From contig NZ_AP018694.1 in NCBI RefSeq assembly GCF_009689585.1, positions 1,612,001 to 1,676,000 on the forward strand: DNA of 64,000 nucleotides. Reading direction: 5' to 3'. The notes under the pieces are model-generated. The model was not told the DNA's origin. It did not search any database and saw only the letters and a list, made by a program, of their open reading frames with translations. Both the position numbers and the translations under genes were made by a program. Of this stretch, positions 26,046-34,196 are shown one piece after another. Origin of the DNA: Aquipluma nitroreducens. Lineage in GTDB: Bacteria > Bacteroidota > Bacteroidia > Bacteroidales > Prolixibacteraceae. Numbering within the stretch: the first letter of the stretch is position 1; each line of letters opens with the position of its first letter.

Positions 26046-26128
26046 ATGAAGTTCGGAGTGAACTGGAATTCGCAGTGCCTAAAGTACTTCCGACATTTAA
26101 CTCCAGGCACTCCGAACTCCGAACTTTA
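26042..26128. repeat. GGAGTGCCTA-type repeat, full inverted copy
   Basis: The left arm AAATGAAGTTCGGAGTGAAC (plus about 23 nt) is a direct repeat of 25612-25656. The right arm CCAGGCACTCCGAACTCCG is its partial inverse, so the complete element folds back on itself. Relatives lie at 46380-46461 and 51714-51803. Confidence 0.75.
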
Positions 26129-26138
26129 AACATTTTTT

Positions 26139-27257
26139 ATGAAAACACTTTTTTACGTCATACAAAAAGAATTCATCCAGGTGAGGCGCAACAAAACGAT
26201 GCTCCGGATGATCATTATGATTCCATTGTTGCAAATGCTGGTTTTGGTATTTGCTGCCACCTACGATTTGAAGAATGTCAATATATACCTGGTCGATAAG
26301 GACATGTCGTCAACCTCTCGCGAACTGGCGTCCAAACTGGATGCATCACCTTTTTTCACTATCAACAATACTTCGTTTAATCCCGACGACGGAGAAAAAG
26401 CGATTTTGGACAACAAAGATCACATGGTATTGGTCATTCCTCAAGGATTTGAACGCAACCTGATCCGCAACGACAAAGCCAGTTTGCAGTTGCTGGTAAA
26501 TGCCATCGACGGGCAAGCCGCGCAGTTGGGCTATTCGTATGCTGCTTCGGTAATTCGCGACTTCAACAAAAATATTATTGCTGAATGGAAAGGGCTGCCC
26601 GAATTTAATGCACCTTACCAAATTAACTCAGTTTCGCGGTTCTGGTACAATTCGGAACTTGAGTACAAATGGTACATGGCGCCAGGCGTTCTTTGTATTT
26701 TGGTTACACTAATCGGTTTGTTTCTTTCGGGAATGAGCCTGGTAAAAGAAAAAGAACAAGGCACCATCGAACAATTGAATGTGACCCCGATACGAAAAAT
26801 CCAGTTTTTGGCCGGAAAGCTGATTCCATTCGTTGTAATTGCCCTGTTCGACCTTTCCTTCGGACTTTTGATTGCCAAGTTGGTTTTCCATCTTCCTGTT
26901 GTTGGAAGCTTGTGGCTGGTTTTTGGCTTTGGGATGCTTTACCTGCTTGGTATTCTTGGACTTGGATTATTCGTTTCGACGCTGGCCGACACGCAGCAAC
27001 AAGTGATGTTTGTAACTTACTTTTTCATGATGATCTTTATCCTGATGGGCGGCGTATTTACTCCGGTTGATAGTATGCCACATTGGGCGCAAATCGTCGA
27101 CGAGGGCAATCCGATTTATCATTTCATTAGAGTCATGCGCATGGTGGTGTTAAAAGGATCGAACTTTGGAGACCTTATTCATGAATTTATTGCCATGAGC
27201 ATTATCGGAATTACCTTTTTGAGCCTGGCAGTGTTGAGGTACCGAAAAACGGCCTGA
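26139..27257 (+). CDS. ABC-2 type permease 2 (YbhR-like)
   Basis: A 372-residue inner-membrane protein with the elbow segment YVIQKEFIQVRRNKTMLRMI and first span IPLLQMLVLVFAATYDL. A large periplasmic region follows, then spans including APGVLCILVTLIGLFLSG, LIPFVVIALFDLSFGLLIA and a final IIGITFLSLAVLRYRK. The loop LVKEKEQGTIEQLNVTPI is the family's coupling region. It closes the TetR-TolC-HlyD-ABC-ABC-permease-permease operon; a long palindrome follows. Confidence 0.93.
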   Translation: MKTLFYVIQKEFIQVRRNKTMLRMIIMIPLLQMLVLVFAATYDLKNVNIYLVDKDMSSTSRELASKLDASPFFTINNTSFNPDDGEKAILDNKDHMVLVIPQGFERNLIRNDKASLQLLVNAIDGQAAQLGYSYAASVIRDFNKNIIAEWKGLPEFNAPYQINSVSRFWYNSELEYKWYMAPGVLCILVTLIGLFLSGMSLVKEKEQGTIEQLNVTPIRKIQFLAGKLIPFVVIALFDLSFGLLIAKLVFHLPVVGSLWLVFGFGMLYLLGILGLGLFVSTLADTQQQVMFVTYFFMMIFILMGGVFTPVDSMPHWAQIVDEGNPIYHFIRVMRMVVLKGSNFGDLIHEFIAMSIIGITFLSLAVLRYRKTA

Positions 27258-27291
27258 TGAAAGTGAGCAGTATTCAGTCTCAGTTTTCAAA

Positions 27292-27347
27292 AGGGAAAAG
27301 TCATTAGTCATTGGAAAAGATTTTCCAATGACTAATGACTTTTCCCT
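27292..27347. terminator. Perfect 27-bp palindrome between convergent genes
   Basis: AGGGAAAAGTCATTAGTCAT (extended to 27 nt) is exactly inverted after a 2-nt centre, ending AATGACTTTTCCCT. A- and T-rich outer parts allow bidirectional termination for permease 2 and for the convergent FMN-binding gene. Partial relatives lie at 38729-38795. Confidence 0.75.
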
Positions 27348-27349
27348 AA

Positions 27350-27877
27350 TTATAGTTGTCCCGAATTCAGAATTGCATATAAAATAGCCAATCTGAGGCG
27401 GTAATCCGAGTAGCTCGCTCCGCTTACAGCATCAATCCGATTAAAATCTTGTTTTTCGAGCATTTGATTTTCGTAGCTCGGATACGCAATTGCCGGGGTG
27501 GTTCCACTTTGAAGCATCTGCTTACAATAAGCTTCGTCGTGTTGTTTACCATGACCATCTTTATGAATTTCATCGTAGTCAATCGAGATCATTTTCCCGC
27601 CTTTCATTTCAAAAGTCACTTCATGCCTGTACCCAAAATCATCAACCGGACTGGCTCCTTTGTAAGTTCCATCCTTCAGGCCCGAAACTAATCCGGGAAA
27701 ATGGTTTTCATCGCAAATTTCCTTGAAAGCTGACCGGACTTTGTTCATGTCTGATCGTTCAATAATCCAATGAATTTTCTCAAGAATTGCAGATTTTTCC
27801 TGATCCTGATTTGATGGATGCGAAAATGAAGTGCAAACAATAAAGCACACAAAAAGAGGGGCTAAATAATTTTTCAT
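27350..27877 (-). CDS. Secreted FMN-binding domain protein
   Basis: A 175-residue protein; I use the ATG at 27877 because it begins a clean signal peptide (NYLAPLFVCFIVCTSFS). The upstream in-frame extension lies in promoter DNA. Residues about 85-130 (LKDGTYKGASPVDDFGY, then ISIDYDEIHKDG) resemble FMN_bind domains. DAVSGASYSDYRLR near the C-terminus fits the D-x-x-(S/T)-G-A-(S/T) motif at which ApbE attaches FMN covalently. Function is probably extracytoplasmic electron transfer. It is divergent from the inactive phosphatase-like gene. Confidence 0.8.
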   Translation of the reverse strand: MKNYLAPLFVCFIVCTSFSHPSNQDQEKSAILEKIHWIIERSDMNKVRSAFKEICDENHFPGLVSGLKDGTYKGASPVDDFGYRHEVTFEMKGGKMISIDYDEIHKDGHGKQHDEAYCKQMLQSGTTPAIAYPSYENQMLEKQDFNRIDAVSGASYSDYRLRLAILYAILNSGQL

Positions 27878-27926
27878 GCATCGAATACGTTTTCGGTTAG
27901 TAATTGGGTATGATTCTTTGTTTTTA

Positions 27927-27934
27927 TACTTTTG
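27927..27934 (+). promoter_or_regulatory. Promoter of the phosphatase-like gene
   Basis: TACTTTTG fits the Bacteroidota -7 consensus, with a TTG 20 nt upstream (27904-27906) as -33 element. The ATG at 27956 follows by 21 nt. Confidence 0.72.
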
Positions 27935-27955
27935 CCACACAAATTTAAGCCAACC

Positions 27956-29599
27956 ATGATAAAACTAAACATATTGGGTATTTCCATTTTACTGACACTT
28001 CTTTGCGGAAATTCCCTTACTGCACAAAACACTAAAAATACCAACGGCAATATTCCAAAAATTGTGGTCGTGCTCTCGGTCGACCAAATGCGCACCGATT
28101 ATCTTTCGAGGTACTGGAATAAATTTCAGGAAGGCGGATTTAAACGACTGATGAACGAAGGTGCAGTTTGCAGCAATGCACAACTCGATTTGCATGTCCA
28201 GAAAATCTCGACCGGAACTGCAACCATTTTTACAGGAGTTTATCCGGCGACTCACGGGATTGTGAGCGATAGCTGGTACGACCGACTGAAGAAGAAAGAA
28301 ATTAACTGTATTGCCGACGATTATTACATCACAGTGGGCAGCGACTCGAAGGATGGCGAACGTTCGGCAACAAAACTTTTATCGCCAACTTTAGGCGACC
28401 TCATAAAAATAAATAACCGTAACAAGTCGAAAGTATTTAGTGTGGCGATGAACGACGTCAGTGCGGTGCTTTCGGCGGGTCATGCAGCCGATGGAGCTTA
28501 CTGGTTCGATACTCAAAACGGCAACATGATTTCAAGTTCCTATTATGTCGATACATTTCCGGAGTGGGTGCGCCAATTCAACGAAAAAGGTTATGCAAAA
28601 ACCTTTACCCAGCGCGACTGGACAACTTTATTACCCATCTCAAGTTATGAAGAAAGTTTACCCGATGACTATGTTCTTGAAAAAGGATATTACGACAAAT
28701 GGAATACGTTTCCGTACAGCATGAAAAAACTCAAAGAAAAGGCTGTCAATTACAAATTTCTGAAAACCACTCCATTCGCGAACAACCTGGTGAGAGACTT
28801 TGCAACCAGTTTAATCTTAGCTGAAAACCTTGGGAAAGACGAATATCCAGATCTGTTGACACTTACGTTCTCGTCTATGGATTACGAAAACAATTCGTTT
28901 GGGCCAGCCTCAGTTGAAATGGAAGATACTTATTTGAGGCTGGATACTGACATCGCCTTGCTTTTGGATTTCCTGGATAAAACAATTGGCAAAGGCAACT
29001 CGTTTGTAGTTCTCACGTCCACATGCTCATCGAGCTATCCGGTTGATTATCTGAAAGAAGAGTTTCACATGCCGGTTGGCACATTTTCTCCTGAAAGCGC
29101 CATTGCCTTACTGAAGTCATTTCTGAATATTACCTACGGACAAGGGAACTGGATTGATGTTGTAGGCGACCAGCAAATCTATTTCAACCGTGAACTGCTT
29201 GAAAAGAAAAACGTTTCGCTGCAAGACATGCAGACCAAAACAGCGAATTTCATTAACCAGTTCGAAGGGATTAAGATTGCGTTGCCATCCACTTCATTCG
29301 AGCAGGGCGACTATTCAAAAGGACAGCTTGCAGTAATTGCCAATTCGTACAATTTTAAACGTTCAGGAGATGTACTGTATCAACTCGAAGATGGCTGGCA
29401 ACCAGTTTATAAATACGAGCGAACTGTTTACAATGACAACTCCAACATTCCGTTCATCATGTATGGCAATGCCGTAAAGCATATGCAAATCCGGAAAAAG
29501 ATTCAGGGAGAGGATATGGTTCCTACTGTTTTGGAGATTTTGCGCATCCCTATTCCTGACCATTGTTCAGGAAAGATTCTGGAAGATGTTTTATGGTAA
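27956..29599 (+). CDS. Secreted PafA-like alkaline phosphatase fold, catalytically degenerate
   Basis: A 547-residue protein with a signal peptide (LGISILLTLLCGNSLTAQ). It is clearly related to PafA-type alkaline phosphatases: VVVLSVDQMRTDYLSRYW, then EGGFKRLMNEGAV, YPATHGIVSDSWYDR, FGPASVEMEDTYLRLD and DFLDKTIGKGN. Key catalytic positions are changed. The nucleophile region reads KISTGTATIFTG, where the family has a Thr followed by APGH. The metal motif DYxGH is DYENN, and the TADHG motif is TSTCS. The late metal His is absent from YNDNSNIPFIMYG. It is probably a pseudoenzyme with a binding or structural role. Start chosen at 27956, after the promoter. Confidence 0.85.
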   Translation: MIKLNILGISILLTLLCGNSLTAQNTKNTNGNIPKIVVVLSVDQMRTDYLSRYWNKFQEGGFKRLMNEGAVCSNAQLDLHVQKISTGTATIFTGVYPATHGIVSDSWYDRLKKKEINCIADDYYITVGSDSKDGERSATKLLSPTLGDLIKINNRNKSKVFSVAMNDVSAVLSAGHAADGAYWFDTQNGNMISSSYYVDTFPEWVRQFNEKGYAKTFTQRDWTTLLPISSYEESLPDDYVLEKGYYDKWNTFPYSMKKLKEKAVNYKFLKTTPFANNLVRDFATSLILAENLGKDEYPDLLTLTFSSMDYENNSFGPASVEMEDTYLRLDTDIALLLDFLDKTIGKGNSFVVLTSTCSSSYPVDYLKEEFHMPVGTFSPESAIALLKSFLNITYGQGNWIDVVGDQQIYFNRELLEKKNVSLQDMQTKTANFINQFEGIKIALPSTSFEQGDYSKGQLAVIANSYNFKRSGDVLYQLEDGWQPVYKYERTVYNDNSNIPFIMYGNAVKHMQIRKKIQGEDMVPTVLEILRIPIPDHCSGKILEDVLW

Positions 29600-29763
29600 A
29601 CTTATCTGGGGAAAACACTGTAGTACAACTATAAAATCAGGATTTATCTGTAATTTTAAGCTTTCAGCAACAAAACATTCAGAACATGCTAATTACCTGA
29701 TCTTTTTTATTGTGTTTAATACAAATTAGAAACAAATAAGAAATAATCAGTATTAAAAACTGT

Positions 29764-29771
29764 TATCTTTG
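29764..29771 (+). promoter_or_regulatory. Promoter -7 box of the SUI1 gene
   Basis: TATCTTTG is a perfect TAnnTTTG match, 19 nt before the ATG at 29791. A -33 TTTG at standard distance is not evident. Confidence 0.65.
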
Positions 29772-29790
29772 ATCGCAAATTTCGGAATAG

Positions 29791-30135
29791 ATGGCCAACG
29801 ACTGGAAAGATAGACTGGGAACAGTATACTCAACAAACCCAAATTTTCAATACGAGAGTGGTGATGACGGGGAGCAGGAAACGCTTCAGCCCAACAAACA
29901 GGATCTGCGGGTTCAACTCGACAAGAAACAACGAAATGGGAAGAAAGCTACCCTGATTACCGGTTTTGTTGGGAAAGATGAGGATTTAAAAGAATTGGCC
30001 AAAACTCTGAAGACCAAATGTGGCGTGGGAGGTTCAGCTAAAGATGGCGAAATACTGATACAAGGTGATTTTTGTAATAAAGTGATTGAAATTCTCAAAA
30101 GCGCCAATTACAAAGTGAAACGTTCAGGAGGCTGA
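29791..30135 (+). CDS. SUI1/YciH family translation factor
   Basis: A 114-residue protein homologous to eukaryotic eIF1 and E. coli YciH. The SUI1 domain spans about 35-114: LDKKQRNGKKATLITGFVG, DEDLKELAKTLKTKCGVGG, DGEILIQGDFCNKVIEILK. Bacterial members are thought to influence initiation-complex fidelity. It has its own TATCTTTG promoter and stands 94 nt before the racemase-like gene. Confidence 0.92.
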   Translation: MANDWKDRLGTVYSTNPNFQYESGDDGEQETLQPNKQDLRVQLDKKQRNGKKATLITGFVGKDEDLKELAKTLKTKCGVGGSAKDGEILIQGDFCNKVIEILKSANYKVKRSGG

Positions 30136-30229
30136 ATAGCCCGAATAGAAAAGCAGACGGGAAGTGGAGAAGGACAACCAGAATATGATTTGATAAATTC
30201 ATTGATGCTCTAAATAAACCGTTTCAGGT

Positions 30230-30937
30230 ATGCTCAAACATTATAAAACTATCGGAATGATTGGGGGGATTGCCCCAGCTTCAACAGTTGACTATTACAA
30301 TCGTCTCATTTCCAGATTTCAGGAACGCACCGGTCAGCGTGAATATCCATCGATTATTATCAACAGTATCAACATGACACACATGATGGAACTGATTACC
30401 AACGAAAATTTAGATGAGTTGGTTGATTATTTGTCGGAAGAAATATTCACGTTGGAAAAAGCAGGAGCCAAAGTAGTTTTCATGGCTTCAAACACTCCGC
30501 ACCTGGTTTTTGAGCCACTTGCACAGCGCGTTAAAACTAAGATGGTTAGCATTGTCGATTCCACCATCGCATACGCGCAAGCCAAAGGACACAACAGACT
30601 CGGGCTATTTGGAACACTTTCTACCATGGAAGGAGATTTTTTTCAGGATGGCTTTGAAGCCAGTGGCATGGAAATAATAACTCCGATGTCAGACGAGCGA
30701 AAATACATTCATAAAGTTTACATGGAAGAGTTGATCCGGGGTCGGTTTTTACCTGAAACAAAAAGTCGTTTATTATCGATTGCCGCACGCATGTATAGTG
30801 AAGGCCAGATTGACAGTTTGATTTTAGGAGGTACTGAATTACCACTTATCCTGAAATCAAGTGACATGGAAGACATTGAGTTGCTAAATACCACTAAAAT
30901 TCATGTCGAGCGAATTCTTGATGCTGCAATCGGATAA
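30230..30937 (+). CDS. Aspartate/glutamate racemase family protein lacking both catalytic cysteines
   Basis: A 235-residue protein of the Asp/Glu/hydantoin racemase superfamily. It starts IGMIGGIAPASTVDYYNRL and has the tandem pseudo-symmetric domains of the fold. The first catalytic Cys (xCNTxH in active racemases) is Ser in MASNTPH at about residue 83. The second (LGCTE) is Gly in LGGTELPLIL at about 196. Family relatives with such changes exist, so cofactor-independent two-Cys racemisation is unlikely; the real reaction is unknown. Confidence 0.86.
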   Translation: MLKHYKTIGMIGGIAPASTVDYYNRLISRFQERTGQREYPSIIINSINMTHMMELITNENLDELVDYLSEEIFTLEKAGAKVVFMASNTPHLVFEPLAQRVKTKMVSIVDSTIAYAQAKGHNRLGLFGTLSTMEGDFFQDGFEASGMEIITPMSDERKYIHKVYMEELIRGRFLPETKSRLLSIAARMYSEGQIDSLILGGTELPLILKSSDMEDIELLNTTKIHVERILDAAIG

Positions 30938-30980
30938 TCTGATTTGATAAATCTACTTTAACCGATTCAATCCGGAGAAT

Positions 30981-31030
30981 GATTTTTTAGCTTTTTCACC
31001 CCATCCCTGAAGGGAGAAAGCTAAAAAATC
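30981..31030. repeat. TTTTTTAGCTTTTTC inverted repeat
   Basis: GATTTTTTAGCTTTTTC and GAAAGCTAAAAAATC pair around CACCCCATCCCTGAAGGG. It lies between the racemase-like gene and the serine hydrolase gene and may terminate transcription. The inner CCCTGAAGGGA unit recurs at 39607-39693. Confidence 0.6.
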
Positions 31031-31082
31031 AACCTTTCCAAATTAACAGAATGAATCTGACTAAATTGATTAGAGCCAGCAA

Positions 31083-32216
31083 ATGAAAAAAACGAATACT
31101 GCCAGTGCTCTTTTAGTTGTATTACTATTGTTTATCTCGTGTGGAAAACTTTCGAAAATCAGCAAAATTGGTTTGCCCGAATCTGATGATTATAAACTCT
31201 TTGCTGGCAGAACGATCGAATCTGGAGCCGAAACATTTCATTTTTACCCGTCGAACCCAAACCTGAATTTAGGTGAAACAATCGAAGTTGACAGTCGCAG
31301 AATTGATGCCGGGGACGATAAACTCGATTCATTTTTGAAAGATCACAAAACCCTGTCTTTCTTAATCATTCGGAATGATTCACTTTTATATCAGTATTAC
31401 GATCAATCAAAAACTGATACAAATATTGTTACTTCGTTCTCAGTTGCCAAAGCATTCATTTCAGCGCTAATAGGTATCGCCATCGCAGATGGTAAAATTC
31501 CGGGGGTAAGTACCAGTATTGTCAGTTATTTTCCTGAACTCACCAACCAAGGCTTCGAACCAGTCACAATAAATAACCTACTCGACCATACTTCGGGCAT
31601 CCATTACAAAGAAATACAGAATCACGTTGGCGGAAGCCTCGAATTTTACTGGGGCAAAGATCTTTCAAAAGACATTTTAAATATACATCCTGTTTATACT
31701 CCCGGCGAACATTTCGAATACAGCAACATTAACACCCAGTTGCTTGCTATGATTCTGCAAAGAGCCACCGGAATGAGTGTTTCTGAATATCTTCAGGAGA
31801 AAATATGGAAACCCATTGGCATGGAATATCCGGCTTCGTGGAGTTTAAGTAACGATGGACCAGAGGGAGTCGAAAAAGCCTTTTGTTGCCTGAACGCCCG
31901 AACGATTGATTTTGCCAAATTTGGCCGGTTGTATTTAAATCGTGGAAACTGGAACGGAAAACAAATTATCCCTGAAAGTTGGATTGCGCAAAGTCTTCGT
32001 TCGTCGAAAGAAAATGGACAGCGGCTTACTTACCATTACAACTGGGGAATTGGCCCCAAAAAATATGGAAGTTTCTATGCCATTGGATTATACGGACAGT
32101 TGATTTACATGTACCCTGAAAAGAATGTGATTATTGTGCGCTTCGGGAAAGCCGATTTGGGTTACGACCCACCTTTTTTGTTCCACACTTTTCTTCAGAT
32201 TTGCGATCAGCTTTGA
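31083..32216 (+). CDS. Class C beta-lactamase/esterase-like lipoprotein
   Basis: A 377-residue serine hydrolase with a lipobox (LLLFISCGKL, Cys about residue 20). Catalytic motif 1 is SVAK (in SFSVAKAFISALIG, about 122), motif 2 is YSN (in EYSNINTQLLAMIL, about 215), and the DHTSGI loop lies between. A typical motif 3 (KTG/HxG) is not obvious near the C-terminus, where IGLYGQLIYMYPEK occupies the position. Proteins of this family are often esterases or D-aminopeptidases rather than true lactamases. Confidence 0.9.
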   Translation: MKKTNTASALLVVLLLFISCGKLSKISKIGLPESDDYKLFAGRTIESGAETFHFYPSNPNLNLGETIEVDSRRIDAGDDKLDSFLKDHKTLSFLIIRNDSLLYQYYDQSKTDTNIVTSFSVAKAFISALIGIAIADGKIPGVSTSIVSYFPELTNQGFEPVTINNLLDHTSGIHYKEIQNHVGGSLEFYWGKDLSKDILNIHPVYTPGEHFEYSNINTQLLAMILQRATGMSVSEYLQEKIWKPIGMEYPASWSLSNDGPEGVEKAFCCLNARTIDFAKFGRLYLNRGNWNGKQIIPESWIAQSLRSSKENGQRLTYHYNWGIGPKKYGSFYAIGLYGQLIYMYPEKNVIIVRFGKADLGYDPPFLFHTFLQICDQL

Positions 32217-32308
32217 AAATAAGAAAGAAGCAAAATAGGCAGAATGCAGAAGTTTTGCCTTAAAAGTCATTGCGCCAATTCCGTAAAACTGCGACTGATC
32301 ACTAACCA

Positions 32309-32791
32309 CTATTTCCCTTCCTGAAGTTTCCTGATCAATCCGTTACAGGCATCTTCCAAAATATCCAGGACAAGTTCAAAACCGGCAGCGCCGCCATAAT
32401 ATGGATCGGGAACCGAATTATATTTTCCCCCCGAACAATAATCAGTCATAAGTGAGATTTTCTTTCGGTCATTTTCGTTCCGGGCAACCGCTTTCAAATC
32501 GCGTACGTTCTGGCTGTCCATCCCAATGAGGTAATCGAAACGGTCGAAATCCGTCTCCGGATCAACCGGACGCGATATACTAGTCAGGAGATATCCTCTT
32601 TTTTGGGCAAATTGCTTCATGCGGTAATCAGCCTGATCACCTGCATGATAGGCTGCGGTTCCGGCCGAGTCACATTTTAATTCAGATTGGAGTTCCTGTT
32701 TTTCAATCATAGCGTTAAAAACCGCTTCAGCGCTGGGGCTGCGGCAAATATTACCAAGGCATACAAAAAGTACCTGTTTCATCATTGACAT
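32309..32791 (-). CDS. Low molecular weight protein tyrosine phosphatase
   Basis: A 160-residue cytosolic phosphatase. The P-loop CLGNICRS (C-x5-R-S) lies near residue 11, and the general-acid Asp in VPDPYYGG near 127. Both match active LMW-PTPs. In bacteria these enzymes often pair with tyrosine kinases in polysaccharide export; no kinase is nearby. Met 4 (32782) is an alternative start. It converges with the serine hydrolase gene. Confidence 0.93.
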   Translation of the reverse strand: MSMMKQVLFVCLGNICRSPSAEAVFNAMIEKQELQSELKCDSAGTAAYHAGDQADYRMKQFAQKRGYLLTSISRPVDPETDFDRFDYLIGMDSQNVRDLKAVARNENDRKKISLMTDYCSGGKYNSVPDPYYGGAAGFELVLDILEDACNGLIRKLQEGK

Positions 32792-32862
32792 GAAATTTTT
32801 CGAAAGTCAAAAATAGAGTAATTTCCAAAATAATAAAGGAGGGAGAAAAAATTGAAAATAAG

Positions 32863-33654
32863 TTACAACCAGTGATTTTGAATACAAAGATGGATCAATT
32901 CTGTGATATTGTGAGTTAGCGTTTTTTCCATGCAATTGCGCTTGTGGTTTTTCACGGTATGAATACTTAATTTAAGCTTGTCTGCTATCATTTTGCTGCT
33001 TAGTCCTTCGTGGCAAAGCTTGATTATTTCTAATTCCCGTTGCGATAAAATTGAATTATATTTTTTTACATAAACCTTTGTAAAAACTTTTTGATATCCC
33101 TGATCTGAATTATAGCGGAATAAAGTCAAAATCATGGTTTCGTCCGATTTAATATCAGCTATCTCGAAAAAAACATTGAGATTTAGCATGGGTAACCGTT
33201 TCGCGTCGTCAAATGTTAATGATCCCTCGTGCATAAACTGCGAAATACTTCCATCTTTCCGGATATATCGGTGATTGAATATAAACCTGTAATCGGGAGT
33301 TTCTACAAAAGATTCAGAATCGATAAATCGCAGGATATCCGGATAAGCTGATTCACACCAAATTTTACGATCTTCAGGATGACAATTAAGTTCATGAAAA
33401 TCGAGCCTATCTTTTAAAAGGTTATTTCTAAAACAATTGCGTTGCTCTTTACAATGATCGTGAGTACAGGAAAATTGCTTGCCTGAATAATCAATGAGAC
33501 AGGAACTAAAAAAATCGGAAGGGAAAGGTCCATACACCGCACTGCCAATTATCATGACCTCATCAGGATTATTGTTCCGATTTGCTGTATTAAGGGAGGA
33601 TAAATTATTATCTGAAGTATCTACATTTGATTTGGGTTCATTCTTCATAGTCAA
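32863..33654 (-). CDS. Cys-rich PAS-like sensor with LuxR-type DNA-binding domain
   Basis: A 263-residue regulator. The C-terminal domain (about 198-262) is a LuxR/GerE helix-turn-helix: LSQRELEIIKLCHEGLSSKM, then IADKLKLSIHTVKNHKRN. Upstream is a PAS-like region (YRFIFNHRYIRKDGSISQFM) of the type seen in Bacteroidota PAS-LuxR proteins. Residues about 50-108 contain six cysteines, including SCTHDHCKEQRNC, a possible metal or redox centre. No receiver domain is present. It is divergent from the peroxiredoxin gene across a 542-bp gap, so redox-linked control of that gene is conceivable. Confidence 0.85.
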   Translation of the reverse strand: MTMKNEPKSNVDTSDNNLSSLNTANRNNNPDEVMIIGSAVYGPFPSDFFSSCLIDYSGKQFSCTHDHCKEQRNCFRNNLLKDRLDFHELNCHPEDRKIWCESAYPDILRFIDSESFVETPDYRFIFNHRYIRKDGSISQFMHEGSLTFDDAKRLPMLNLNVFFEIADIKSDETMILTLFRYNSDQGYQKVFTKVYVKKYNSILSQRELEIIKLCHEGLSSKMIADKLKLSIHTVKNHKRNCMEKTLTHNITELIHLCIQNHWL

Positions 33655-34196
33655 AACTTCAATTTAAAATAGGTGTACTTTAAAAATCTGAAAAGATACA
33701 ACTGAATGTGAAAAATCAAATAAAACTGTTTTTGTACTTCTGGAAGCTTCCTTTTAACAGGTAGGGGCTACTTAACTCAAATATTTGGTCTAACGGTTCA
33801 TCGATCTAAATGAAATTTCACAATCATTACAAATCGATTAAACGCAAACTTGAGTCTTAGAATTCAACAGCAAAATGCATAAAATGTTCGCAAAACATAA
33901 TCAACTGAAGATGACTCGTTTGTGTCATTGACTAGTAACCCTATTTAGAACTAAATTTGAATTATAAATTATAACCTTCAGACTAAAGTCTCAATCACCG
34001 AGATTTGAGATTAAGGTTCGATTACAATATCATAGGACACTGCTTTACTGATCAGTATTTTTAGCTTTCGCGTAACGAAACTGTGAAGGTTTCGGTTTTT
34101 GCACTTTCAAAGACCTACCACATTGTTGCTGGAGGTAAACTTTACTTCAATTTTCGACTAGCATTTAACAAAATTGATCATCTAAAAATTACAATT
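33655..34196. other. 542-bp intergenic region with no recognisable gene
   Basis: This AT-rich divergent region has no plausible ORF, RNA gene or strong hairpin that I can identify. Short self-similar strings (CAAACTTGAGTC, GTCTCAATCACCGAGATTTGAGATT) are the only structure. It presumably holds the promoters and 5' UTRs of both divergent genes. Confidence 0.5.
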
